Below, piece by piece: positions 1-11,640 of a stretch of 64,000 nucleotides of DNA. Made by a program: the position numbers and the translations under genes. This stretch comes from Blasia pusilla (lineage: Eukaryota; Marchantiophyta; Marchantiopsida; Blasiales), in NCBI GenBank assembly GCA_050084515.1, contig CM114271.1, positions 22,878,001 to 22,942,000 on the forward strand. The letters run 5' to 3'. Numbering within the stretch: the stretch's first letter is position 1; each line of letters opens with the position of its first letter. The notes below the pieces were generated by a model. It was not told the origin of the DNA. It was given only the letters and a program-made list of their open reading frames with translations, and did no database searches.

Positions 1-772
1 CATATTATGGTGGTTTCGTGCTGAATTTTCCAAGATATAGTAGGGGTCTACTCTTTATCCTTTGCTTAAACGCTATAGCTTGGTTTGTGTTCATACATTT
101 ATGCTCTGATTAAATTTTAGAGTGTGTGGAAGGAAAAAAGCATACGAAGGAGTCTTCATCATTTTTCAACATTCAATCTATGACTTGAGGTAAAAAATTC
201 CTGCATGTACATGTGCATCTCTATAAGGACACAAATTTCATACCACTACTTTTTTCCTTCAAGTTTTGAAAGTTCATGCTTATCATTAGGAGGAAAAAAA
301 ACCTAAATTTTTTTTTTGTGGATTAGAGCCATTTCTTTTGTGTTTTTGCCCATTTTAAGAACCTAATTTGTATTCCAATTTCTTGAGAAAAGGTTCAGCT
401 CCCATGAATTTAGGTTCTCGGATCCAAACTCTAGATTCTAATTCCCTTGTATAAACTACCACAACTTTACTCTGTAGTGATGTAGAATTTGGGGTGAAAG
501 GTGGAATTCCAAATGAAGATAGACTTGTCTTCCCCAAGTAAAGTTAATTGTAAATAAATCATTCTCCATTCATTTTTGTGCAAATTTTCGTCTTTGTAAG
601 TGTAGATTCCTTTTTGAAATTGCAGATTTTCTATACTAACACATTCAATTTGAGTCAAACAAAAGCAGGAGTAAAATAATTAGAAATATCTCATATTTTA
701 GAGGACTGGTAAGACCCTACATTCAATCTTATGACATTATTTCTACATCTTTGGTTGACTTCGATGATCTAC
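1..772. other. AT-rich intergenic DNA, nothing recognised
   Basis: Only short open frames with biased composition occur here, on both strands. I see no domain, repeat or RNA gene that I can support. Confidence 0.6.
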
Positions 773-1199
773 TAGCTTGCAGGAAATAGAAAAGTCCATA
801 TATGTCCATAGACATGTCGGTCGAGTACTTGCGGTCTGCATCCGAGCTCGCCCCTGAGCTCGCCAAGCTCCTCGCGTAGACTCAAGTTGGCCGAGCCTGC
901 ATCCATTTTGTGGCCCGTGGAAATCCTACAACCAAGCTTGCATGGTAAGATGAGGGCCCACCGCAGTCGAGCCCAAGCCCGCGTGCGCCCTTGACCCGCC
1001 CTATGGACCTTGAGCCTGCCATGGAGGCCTGGTTACGGGCCTATCATAGGTTGCGTACTGGCCACAAAATGGGTACGAGCTTGGTCAGCCCAAGTCTACG
1101 CGACGGGCTGGGGTGTGGGCCACGAGTTCTTGGGCCCCCATCCAAGCATAAGAATGGACATAAGTCCGTAGACAGGGACTTTGTCCATTTGCAACCCTA
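773..1199. mobile_element. GC-rich nonautonomous hAT-like element (possible MITE)
   Basis: A GC-rich island of about 430 bp stands out from AT-rich flanks. Its right end, with an ACATAAGTCCGTAGAC motif followed by ACTTTGTCCA and CAACCCTAG, resembles the right end of the hAT element at 33230-43642, which has ACATAAGTCCACGG, ACTTTGTCCA and CAACCTTG. Its left end (CTAG, TTGCA, AAGTCC, GTCCATAGACATG) roughly mirrors the right end as an imperfect terminal inverted repeat. GTCC/GGAC motifs cluster near both ends, as in the larger element. I could not find a clean 8-bp target duplication, so the boundaries are approximate. It has no coding capacity. Confidence 0.4.
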
Positions 1200-1779
1200 G
1201 GCATGCTAAAGAGGAGGACAGATAGAAGATATTCTCATGAACCATTGCTTCGACCATCTCATCGATCATTGAAAACACATGCTCCCAAATTTTTTGGAAG
1301 CTTTGTACCGTCTACTCTATGATTTGTGGTTTGGTACAATCTATATCAAGCATATTGTAGCACAAAAATTAAGATAAGCCACGTTTTAGAAACCTTATTT
1401 AAGAATATGACGTTCTATATTGTCAAAGATGCACATGATTGAGATGCACACCCATACTCATGAATGCATATTTGAGACCGTTTTGCCCATCCTAGCCAAA
1501 GTGATGCATAACATGAATGATGAAGCATATGGCTTGGCTACTCAATGTTTTTGGTCCAAAGGCTAAAGAAATGACGATACTACCATCACATATGTAGAAA
1601 ACTCTAATGTATGTGTTGACTCATTGACATTGGGTTCCACCAACTAATAAGCATGGTGATTCCAAACCAATCAATAGCCACCCTCTATCTAGGCATAAGA
1701 GGCAAGGTAACTTAACAAAGTGAATAACACTACTTTTGACAAACTCGCGTTGTTGACCAATATCAACGAGGTTCAATCA
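1200..1779. other. Unassigned intergenic DNA
   Basis: I find no coding region or repeat that I can support. Confidence 0.5.
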
Positions 1780-2480
1780 TCCTATTTTTCTACTTGAAAC
1801 AAATTGTCATAGATAAAAGAACAAATCCAGCCAATCAACGACGCATGGTGGATCCGAATACATGAAGACCAAAGTGGAGGAAGAAATTCCTGGTCAAACC
1901 AGCTAATTACGAGTTTACAAGGCCTTCTCACACTTGTCAACGAATGGTTTGGCAACTCACCGGAAATTAGATTAGCCCATTTATGCGCGCGTTGCAAATT
2001 TAGACTCCACTCCCTCCGCAGAGCATTAACAACATGCGAAAATGTACATAAATAAGAGCCCCAACCCAAACCAGACCCGCCAAACCGTCGAAAGTTCGCA
2101 GGCAACGATTCGAAGGCGAGTGTGATGCCGACACCTTATGTGGCATTACACTTGTTAACCATAGATATGGATGATGTGCATGCAAACTGACGCTTGTTGC
2201 ATCCAATAACGCTGCTATTGACCTCATCCATGCTTGAACTTGTTGTGCAAATGAGTCATCCAACAAAGGAACCTTCTCCAAAATAGGGGGCTGATGCTCA
2301 TACAAATGTTTCAAAATCAGTCCCATTTCCTAGAACACCTAAACTTGGTTTACCAAACCATCCCCACGTCAAATATTTGATTGGCCTTGATATGACCAAC
2401 ATGCAATCATCAAATTAATGATGCCCATCCCGTCTACATCTTGCATCATAATAATAGGATGTCCATGGATAAAGAATCAT
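1780..2480 (-). pseudogene. Decayed DNA methyltransferase fragment of a retrotransposon
   Basis: The - strand carries a frameshifted stretch that matches the target-recognition part of the retrotransposon methyltransferase at 11.6-12.9 kb. Both have VP(I/L), then QV(R/Q)AW, then LLD(V/A)(A/T)SV, then (R/L)HAH.P.LW.T, then MPHKV or IPHKV, in the same order and spacing. Upstream and downstream parts are in other frames or lost; a GLGW block in the next frame resembles the GLVW block of the main copy. No catalytic Pro-Cys motif is visible here. This is most likely the remnant of another copy of the same kind of LTR element, with no LTR or integrase left beside it. Confidence 0.5.
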
Positions 2481-4280
2481 GATATCCCTATTGTTATTTC
2501 CAATAAAGGATTTAAGAACTATAGCGTGCATTGAGACACATAGTGTAGTGAGACTTCTCTTGTGGTCTTATCCCTCTCTCTATATAAGTATTGATAAATA
2601 CAAAAAACTGTTGTAAGATGACAACCAATCTATGTAGGTTGATCCCTCCAAGAAATCCAACACTTTTGCACAATAGTAGAGAATTAGAGTTCTTTTGGTA
2701 AATGATCATCCATATGTCTGTTTTCCATGATAGAATGTGGTTTTGAGATTGATGAGTTATATTAATAACAACAACAATGTGTATGCGCACGATCCCATAA
2801 TAAATGTCTCTCCCTGTTCCATTATATATTTAATGGACACATTCTTTTGTAAATTTTGAGTATGAATTTTCAAACAGATTGGGGTGCCTCCAACAAGCCT
2901 AAGTGGATATTTTTTCTCCCAAGAAACTAAGTTATCCTGAAAAAAGAATTCAATGTGCAGCAATGAGTTAGAATATCTTCCATTACATTTAGTTGTCATC
3001 CTATAGCCTTCAAATTTCATGTCATGGGAGTATGTGACCCGCACATTTTTCTATGGAGGGGCCTTATTAATGAGGAATATGTTATGCTAAGTGGCATTGC
3101 TAAGGATCATTACAACATCTGCATATAACTCTTGTTTTCTTTTCCTATCAAAGTGGATTCCCCTATTAATTCACCACTCATAATCTCCTCTCATGGGAAT
3201 CCGCTGGAGCCTTGGTACTCCCGCTATACTTTGGGAAGCAACATGAGAAATAGTTAAATCACAAGGCTACCTTTGGGAATGATCACAAACCTTATTATTC
3301 GACGGAGAGACCAGGTGGAATTCCCAACCACGTTTACGAGACTTGGTTGGTGGGGACCGCCCAACTAATCGAACTAATCGAGCTTACGATTTCTCCTAAT
3401 TGATGTTATATACTTATATTTGTAGGATTTGAAGATCGAGAAATTCTTCCTAAGACTTGTTTCGGGGTTTAATTTTGCACCATTCTCCCCCACCTCATTG
3501 CGGTTTTTCACTGTGCATTCCATATTCAAGTAGAATGGCCAAGCAGAATTTCCAATCGTGTTTATGAAGCGTGAGTGGAATCATGAATTTATGACTCTAG
3601 ATATCGAGGATACACTTGCACGATTCTTCTCAATTGCGTTTTCAGTTGTATATTCGGCCTTGTGAGGTCTACCTTCCCTTTCCCAATATGCAACCTTTTG
3701 ATAAGAGTGATAGAGCAATTTCTGTTTTGTACTAAACCAGTACTCGGGGTGCCAGGGACTTTCTGAGTACTCCTAACAGGATGTTTTTGATACTTTTTTT
3801 CAGCATTTTAGTCTCAACCTATCTTTTTGAAGCTTACTTCTGAGGTCCGGTTTTGAACCACTCTTCCCTACCTTATTCTGGTTTTTTGTTTGTGCATTCC
3901 ATGTTCAGATAGACTCAAAACTCGATGCCTCTACTAGTCGTATAAGACTTCATTTTAGACTTGAGTTTCAATCCTCATTACTGATCATACGGTCCACTAA
4001 GACTACCATGCCAAACCTACTATCTAAGTATAGGGTTTAGTGCCTGTAGTGCTGTGTAACTTGCTTGGATTGTAGACTTGCTACTACTTTGTCTCGTACA
4101 ACAAGGGTACAATCATCCTATTGCTCAGAATCCTTTAGTTGAACTTGAACAACTCGGACTTCAATTGCAAATAGGTAGTAGTATTACCTCAAGGCCGTAA
4201 TAGGTACTCAAGGCATACACACTTCAACCAACCGTATAAAGACTTGAATATATCCTCGTATTTACACCCTAAGTTCTTAC
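2481..4280. other. Unassigned sequence left of Helitron A
   Basis: There are short open frames only and no recognisable domain. The left end of Helitron A may lie somewhere here, but I could not find a TC-type 5' terminus. Confidence 0.5.
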
Positions 4281-4602
4281 TTTATCCACTTTCCCATCTT
4301 CCCAAATGCCTCGGGCACCCACGCCTAGGGCTATCACAAGGACTAACAACATCGATAACAAAATTTTGCAGGTTGGTAATAATCAACCAGCAATTAACAG
4401 AAGATCCAAATGGTTAATGTTAAGAAAATCTTGATTACAACAATGCAGAACACATGCACGAGCTGGATAGATACTCAAGTCTAAACTAGCATGCAAACCA
4501 GTGTGTTATCACTGGTCGATAGCTCACAACCTACTTTGTAAATGGCAAGATATTGGCAGCAAGTTCATACCCAGTATGTAGTGTTGTGGGTATTATGGTG
4601 TC

Positions 4603-7600
4603 GTGATTTACTGCACGCATTGTACCCTCATGTGCACTGTTAAATTGTCAATTTATCCTCCATATGCACTCTCTAATGGGTTCCTCATACCATATACAAT
4701 CCTCCAAGAAGGAGAATTCTATGCATGTGATCTCTATACCACCAACCAGCCTCGGAGTAGCTTAAATGTGTACATGACACCCGCTTATATACGAAGCATT
4801 TTATCGCCAAATCCTCTTCATTTCCAACTTCTCTCTATCCTGGAATCCAAAATTGGTATTGTTAGCAAATTCAATGGCTTTCACAAGGGGTTTTTCAACC
4901 CTAAATCATTGTTGGATTCTCCTCTTATTTCTTGGAATCTTGAATCAGCTTCAAGGGACAAATTTGAATCCATAATAGATAGCATAAGACCAGTGGTGGT
5001 TACTAACCTCGTTGTGAATGATCTTTATAAGGACTACAAGTGCTTGCTTGAATTACCTAATCCATCTTCTGGATTGGTCGTTCTTCTTGGTTCAGTGGTA
5101 ACATCTATACTCAAAGTTGCCCAGGAAAAGGGCCAAGTAACACATAGCATGTCATTTAACCAATACCAACCAGAGTTGAATATTTTACAGGTTATTACAT
5201 ATTGTCTCCCTACTAGAACTAAGAAATCCTTAGACATTTTTTACAACAGCTGTACATTTTTCAAGAAAGAAGCTAATAGTAGAGAACGCTTCCTAACAAA
5301 TTCCATGGGTGCATCTATTGATAAACGACTTAATATAGAAACCGGAATATTCCCATTTCTTTTCTCATATTTAAAATTTTACTTTCTTGTTACAAGCTCA
5401 TTCTCGGATTATATGCGACTGAGGGTCAAAACAAATATTCAGCCCATTTTCCTCATACAAATTGTACATTTTAGTCATGTTCTAGTTACGACAGTCAATA
5501 TCAGTACCACGTCTCGTTCCTTCATTCTCAATAAAGACCTAAGGAAGGAGAACTTTGTGAGGAGGACTTGTACCACCATTTGTCTAAACACTCACTCAGT
5601 CCACAGATACCTAGTAGCCCATGTTGGCATAGGAAACACTTAACAGACCTAAAAGCCATGGTCCATAAGTGGGGTATGCCAAACTTCTTTCTAACTCTCA
5701 CCATTGATGAGGTCTCCACCACACGATGGCCTGAGATAGCACACATAGAAAGCATCCTCCTAAAATTCAATCAAGAATTCACCTAGCGTGATGGGCCTTC
5801 CGAGTGCCCACAACTTTTTCATACACAACTACATACCTTCCTTGCTACCTATATATTCTCTGGACCTCAATTATTAGAATGTATTCTAAACTATGTCATT
5901 ATGTATGATCTTCAAGCTAGATAGAGGCAGCATACACTACCACGTAATTTTTTGGATGCACAATGATGACATCGATAGGATTACATCAAATATTTGTGCT
6001 TATATTCCAGATCCTAACAGTCTTGTGCCCAGCCATCCACAACAATCCTGTGACTCACTTCTCCGTAACCTTGTTACTACATAGCAATTACATAGGTGCA
6101 AAGGAGGAGTATGTATTATCAGGAAAAAGCAAGGCCAATGACCTTATTGTCATCTAGGATTCCCTGCATAAGTGAACATGGACACTATTCCCTCCATTGA
6201 TCCCAAGTCCATGCGTTGGACTTACTTTAGGCCATCGCATTTGCATCGCAATGTCATCCCCTATCATCCCCTTATCTTGTTATTGTGGGGTGTCCACATG
6301 AACATCCAGAGGGTCACCAACATTGACTGGCCCTCTTACCTTATCAAGTATGCATTGAAATCTAAACCAACAGGTTCCTTAGATATTGATACTGAGTCCG
6401 CTCGCTGCTTGGGACTTGAAAGCTTAGATAAGGTGAGACTTAAACTTGTTTCAAGAGTTGTATTCAATCAATCCATATGTTCCACTGAAGCATCATTATC
6501 ATCAATGCAGATAAAAATTATTTTCAGATCTCAATCTGTTAGATACATTGACTCTAGTCCACCATCACGTCGTACATCTCTTTACAAGCTTACATCTGTT
6601 CCTTGTATGCACCATGTAGAGCTCTATTGTGCTAGACCAACTTCCCTTGAAGCTCCTACTTTTTCTAAATCTTGGTCAAAAAATCATCTTACAAAACAAC
6701 ACCAAAATAATCCCTTGGTTTACTTGTAGGAATTGACTCCTTGGGTAACACAATCTATAAATCATACCGCCTAGTACGGTTTACTGAGTTCCATCCACTT
6801 CATCAATGGAATAAAATTTTCTATATAATTATGCTTCACCATATTCACTTTAGATCTGAAACCACACTCCTAAGCTCTACTTCATCTAAGTGGACTTATC
6901 TTCATGAGTGCTTGCACCGCAAATTAGTTTGATATAGAAAATCTCCTTACTAATCATGCCAACCAACACTTATGGAGCAAAATACATACTGCAGAGATTC
7001 TGTCAAAAACGTTAGAAATTCAAAAAAGCCCACTTAGAAATTGATTTGAGTAACATCGTCCATGAGGTTCAACCTGAGCCAACACCTACACAACCACACC
7101 AAACTCCTTTACATGATTCACCATATATAAGTCTACTCAATTCTGAGCAACAACGTCTCTTCTATACAATCACAACGATGCACTCAAAAATCCTCGTGCT
7201 CACAGGTTCATCAGGATCGGGAATTTTTTTTTTCTTAAACTATAGGTGCAAACATTGGGATTCTTTAGGTTCCGAGTATCTATTGGCGGCAACAATAGGA
7301 ATTGTAGCAATACGCGTACATGAGCAAGCTACAATAGTTCATTCTATATTATGTATTCCCATACGAGGGGAAGTACCTGATATGCATCCCACATCAGATG
7401 CTTCCACAAAACCTAGAGATGCTAACATCATTATCATTGACGAATGTTCCATGTTGACTCCACGTTTCTTACAAATTTTGTCTATGAGAATAAATCAAAC
7501 ATTAGAATCATATTCCCATAGTTCATTCGCAAATAAACTACTTGTATTAGTGGGTGACATGGCACAATGTCAATTATCCCTGTCCACATTACAACTGATG

Positions 7601-8050
7601 CTCCTTCGCTGCCAGAATTTAAAGACTGGCTTGAAGATGAGAACTTCCACCAACTGCCCTTTGTTGCTATTGGTTGTGTTGTGATGTTGACATCTAATAT
7701 AGATATTAGATTCCAAGTCGCAAATTTTGCTCACGCTGTATTACTAACTTTAACTACAATGATCATGACAACTCTTTGACCTCTATTTCAATCAAGATTA
7801 GGACATCAGGTAAGATATTAAAAATCACAAGGATAACCTTTTGTATTCTTAGATACAGCTCTAGTAAAAATTTCTACTAAAAAACTTTCCCTCTCACTCT
7901 TGGCTATGCTATGACAGGTCATAAGAGCCAATGATTGACAGTCCCTAGCAAATGTTTGCTAGTGATTAAATTTGTATTTGCACTCGGCTTGCTATATGTA
8001 ATGCTTTCTCATGCATGGTCTCGACATCAAATGAGAATATTAGGCACTTT
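4603..8050 (+). pseudogene. Helitron A Rep/PIF1-like helicase, broken by stops, frameshifts and a deletion
   Basis: The intact protein would be a rolling-circle Rep nuclease joined to a 5'-3' helicase. The longest open piece is 4603-5643 (346 aa). Following pieces at 5568-5786, 5893-6157, 6172-6729, 6741-6932 and 7046-7640 continue it in changing frames. An HUH-type motif, GSIHYHVIF, lies at about 5935-5943. The Tyr motif region, YLIKYALKS, is near 6335-6365. Helicase motifs follow: a ruined Walker A (GSSGSG, Lys lost) near 7205, a Walker B IIIIDECSML near 7430, and LVLVGD near 7545. The DNA then jumps to a late block (DAP...FHQLPFVAIG, about 7590-7680), so the middle of the helicase, still present in copy B, is deleted here. 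A final FPLTLGYAMTGHKSQ-like motif survives near 7890. It is clearly inactive. Confidence 0.75.
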
Positions 8051-8132
8051 AGACCAGTCTAATTTTATCACTTTTGGGCATATTGCTTAGGGTTTCCTTT
8101 TGGAGTTCTATTTCCCATTTTATCTGTGTAGG

Positions 8133-9175
8133 ATGGCATCTAGCAACTCCAACTCTAGATCAAGGGCACAACAACCATCAGGTAGCCAGTTTGGTCAGTC
8201 CATGCTAGTCTCTATACACCTTTAGCATGCTATGACACAAACCACTCAGTCTGGTCACACTACACCTAACCAAGGTGTTGCACAAGACTTCAGCATCTCG
8301 TCTCAGAATGCATGCATTGGCTCTTCCGGCACTCAGATTAGCATCTTCCAACTTAATCACTTCCATTCCTACATTCTTTCATCTTCTGTTTCTAACTATC
8401 CCACAGGTACCTTCAAACTATATGGACTTTGCGTCAATGATACTCAATGATATTGAGAGTATCCCTGATGCATATACACCAAAGTTTGTGCATTCCACCG
8501 AAACCATATGCGCTTTTATGACAACTTAGGACTAGTTCCTGCCTTTTGGGAGAAAGGTGTAACAAGTCGGAAGATCCAAGTTATCATCATACAGGGGAAG
8601 GAATGGGATCATAAATTTTGTTTGCACAACAAAGACTCACCTAGAACATGTAACTTACATCTTCTCATTGGTAGCCTCTACCTAGTTTATACTATGTAAA
8701 TTGATGAGCTTTGAACACTGACTCCCTTATAATTCCACATTTTCTTACCTTTCTTCTCTTTGCTGCAATATTTCAGGTATACCAAAGGAGGCATTGCGTC
8801 ACTTACAAGTTGAATTCTAGAAGATAACCTTGACTCGTTCCCAAGCCAATTGACTATTCAACACTGCATCCAATTGCATTAGGCTAGACCAGCTCCGTAC
8901 TCTTTGTCATGAATTCCACTTGCCTCTTCACATTGTCATATAACTGACTTCCACAAAATCCAATCACATGATATCTAGGATGAGACTTGCTTACGCCAAT
9001 GGCGAGCTACGTGACTTCATGCCTCCTTCCAAGGATGAGCCCCACATTGTACCTATCCTCCATTAATTGGAAATTTTCAAATTAGAAGTCAATTCCACAA
9101 ATGTTGTCATTGATCTAGATACTTTCCAGCCAAGAACTGTTGCGAATTCACTAGGAAAGCGGAAGTGCGCCTAAT
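8133..9175 (+). pseudogene. Second gene of Helitron A, 5' exons (unknown function)
   Basis: I do not recognise this protein. It is defined by comparison with element B (44275-45370). Both copies begin with a Ser/Asn/Arg-rich MAS.N leader (ATG at 8133 here). They then share VP.N..DF...ILND after a CACAG acceptor near 8406, and DNLG...AFWE near 8523-8550. G.I.KEALR follows a TTTCAG acceptor near 8777, and both end in KRKCA (near 9163). Intervening DNA is T-rich with intron-like acceptors, so the gene was probably spliced. Stops and frameshifts show decay. Its position directly after the helicase gene in both copies suggests an accessory element gene or captured cargo. Confidence 0.5.
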
Positions 9176-10194
9176 CTATTGTTGAAGTATGTTAACCACT
9201 ATTATACTTTACAATTATTCCCGCTTTCGGGGCTTAACCACCACTTTAGTAATTATTACATCCTAGTTCTAATGCGGTCTTCTTCTTCTTTGCATTTGCA
9301 GATTTCAAACACGTGACATGTACCACTCTTTCATGGGAATTTTACATCACTATATGTCAGGGGATTTTATGGAGGATTTTCATGTTTTCGAATAATAGTT
9401 CTCTATAGTTTAGACATCTCATCAGTTCCTCGACTTCTTCGGCTATTTAAAATGACACTCTTGCACACATCTAATTGCTAGAGATACTATGATAGTCTTG
9501 TACTTTTGGCACTTTGGCTTATCATTTGTGTTCAGATTTTCCGATGCATAATATTAACCATCACTTATTTTAATTCTTATCAGTCTACAATACTTACTTG
9601 AACAATTTTGGTGGTGACTGCTTGTATGTATTCTTAACTCTATGATTACTTCACTCAACACACAACATTCACTTAACATTTTCAGAGTTTCACTTATTTT
9701 GCTTCCCTATGACATCCAATGTATAACAAATGTATCAACCTTCCAATTCATCCATTTTTTTATATGAATGCATTATATTCCAGTCCACTACTTTTGTTTC
9801 CATAATGTCGTACAATTCACTCAGGTTCTACTATCTCATGCTTCATAAATTTCCTTTTACACTATACCCATATCCCAACTTATTGAACTTGAAAATCTTT
9901 TCCAGTACTTTGCCTAAATTATATACACCTCTCTATTGCTATTTTCTGTATCTGTTTCTTCCACATCATTTCATACATTGCTATTTCATTTGCCATTTTC
10001 TCTTAGAACAGCAATCACTTCTATTATTCCATGCTCTTCACTCTAAGATTCCACAACTATTTCTTTCTTACACCCAACATTTTCTGAAAGCTGATTTGTT
10101 ACGGCCACTTCTTTCCTTTTGTCTTCACACTTTGCTTTCATTGTCTCCTGAATTCATTTACATTTCTAACCATTCTACTTCTTGCTTTTACAGA

Positions 10195-10601
10195 TGCAAA
10201 CAAGAATGCCGTCCAGGAGGCCCCCTTACAAGGAGAATTAGAGTCAACCAGGTGTTGAAAGCTTGCATCAACATCCGCGGCCACAACCACACATCCTTGG
10301 AGATCACTATTCACCAATTTCACTGCAAGTGTACAAGAATGTTCTTAGCAAGAGAGACGACCTTCACGTTCAGATCGATTCCTTAAAGGCTCGTGTGTCT
10401 AGGCTATCAGGACAGCTAGCTTCCCTGTTAGATAAAACATCATCTATTAAGCTACAAAATGCTCAATATAAACAGAATTTGGAGGAAGCTACTTTCTACT
10501 TCAAAGACTTTCTCAAACATACTACCTCTATTGTAAATAGTGATGCAAAGTTGGAGCTACAAGTCTCCCTGATAGAATCACTACTCCGCAAATACACATG
10601 A
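10195..10601 (+). pseudogene. Second gene of Helitron A, 3' exon with coiled coil
   Basis: A TTTTACAG acceptor precedes this exon. A frame open at 10263-10601 encodes a charged helical segment (QVYKNVLSKRDDLHVQIDSL, then heptad-like L/I spacing) predicted to form a coiled coil. It ends in a stop after LRKYT. The counterpart in element B, near 46318-46490, has QIQEVLALKDQLKQARD followed by a similar tail (an HIANDPKLPL block here matches IVNSDAKLEL). The exon is joined to the pieces at 8133-9175 only by order and by homology with copy B. The function is unknown. Confidence 0.5.
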
Positions 10602-11283
10602 GCACTACTTCATCATGTAGTATCATTCCTGATGTTTAGTAATGCCGGACTTCTCCAATACATGTTGAATCTTGTTGATGTTAGCTGATGTTTTACCACC
10701 ACTATTACATGTCAAAATTTTCTTGCAACCGCCTATTGTTTGTACTACCACTGCTAAAGGTGGAAATTTTGTTACATGTTATTTTCCTACCAGTAGTGCA
10801 TGTGGAAATTTTGTTGCAACTACAAGTTGTTTTTACTCCCAGTGCAACAATGACTCTCCTTGAACGATAATCTATCTTTCTGTCATTTACATGCTCTGTG
10901 TTATGACATGTTTTTTGGTTGTCACTTTTCATGATCATGTACTATATTGTCATTGACTCTTATCTTCATTTACTACTTGCAGTTTGAATGCACACTACCA
11001 GTCCACAAATTTCAGTAACTATATATATATATATATCGTAATTCTGATATTTACATCAGCCACTATGTCAGATTTTAGCATCCTTGTATACTCTAAAGCT
11101 TAACACATTTTTTCCTACTTTAAGCTTCATACCGAACTTACTTGACAACATTTCTCCCAAAATTTTGAAACTCGTAATGTTCCACATAAAATATTATCAT
11201 TACACACATCGTCCAACAAATTCACTCAAAACAATAGACACTAATACTTGTAAAATGTTCAAAGCCAAACCTACAACTATTAT
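10602..11283. other. AT-rich tail of Helitron A, no gene seen
   Basis: This includes a short (AT)n run near 11021-11037. No coding or structured feature is supported. The right end of Helitron A probably lies near the junction with the retrotransposon at about 11284. Confidence 0.45.
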
Positions 11284-11470
11284 TCATTGCCGCACTTCAC
11301 AGATCCCTGGACCCTTCAGCGTACACAAATCATGCATACTAAATGCAAAACAGCTCCTATAACTCCTAAGGAATTGGTGTATTTGGGGCCGCTCTCCTCT
11401 TGTCGACTTAGGGCCTATATCTAGCTCCCAAATCTCCATTGCGACTACCGTACGACTCTCCGGCATGAGT
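11284..11470 (-). pseudogene. Reverse transcriptase, N-terminal fragment
   Basis: The translated - strand contains LRSYRSCFAFSMHDLCTLKG, the segment that opens the reverse transcriptase region of many Ty3-type polyproteins (typically FAFS..DLG...GP). It follows the methyltransferase region in the same direction. The palm domain with its YxDD motif should come next but the sequence leaves the element here. It cannot be functional. Confidence 0.55.
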
Positions 11471-11640
11471 GTCGGTGGTTGCTATGGTGCAACCCCATCT
11501 CGGATAATAGAACTCTCATCTCCACGTGCAGTACCCGGAACCACACTCGATATTGTGGCTATCATCTCCTAGCGTACATGCAAAACATCCCAAGAAGTCC
11601 AAGGGTGTCTTTCCCGATCATCCATGGTGTGTCAATCTCC

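Larger units (their letters stand above)
4281..11283 (+). mobile_element. Helitron-type element A (degenerate, boundaries approximate)
   Basis: This stretch holds a broken Rep/helicase gene (about 4.3-8.05 kb) followed by a second, multi-exon gene (about 8.13-10.6 kb). Both have counterparts in the same order in element B at 29.7-46.5 kb, which defines them as one family. The zinc-finger-like N-terminus, HUH nuclease region, Tyr motif and PIF1-type helicase motifs are those of Helitron transposases. The Rep looks closer to Helentron/Helitron2 types than to element C. On the right it abuts the truncated reverse transcriptase fragment of the LTR element at 11284. I did not find the CTRR-hairpin terminus, so the ends are inferred. 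Confidence 0.6.

Noticed and set aside
9730-10386. 218-codon + strand frame rich in Phe, Leu, Tyr and His
   Set aside because: This is most likely T-rich intronic DNA of Helitron A's second gene. Composition is that of translated pyrimidine-rich sequence and no domain is present.
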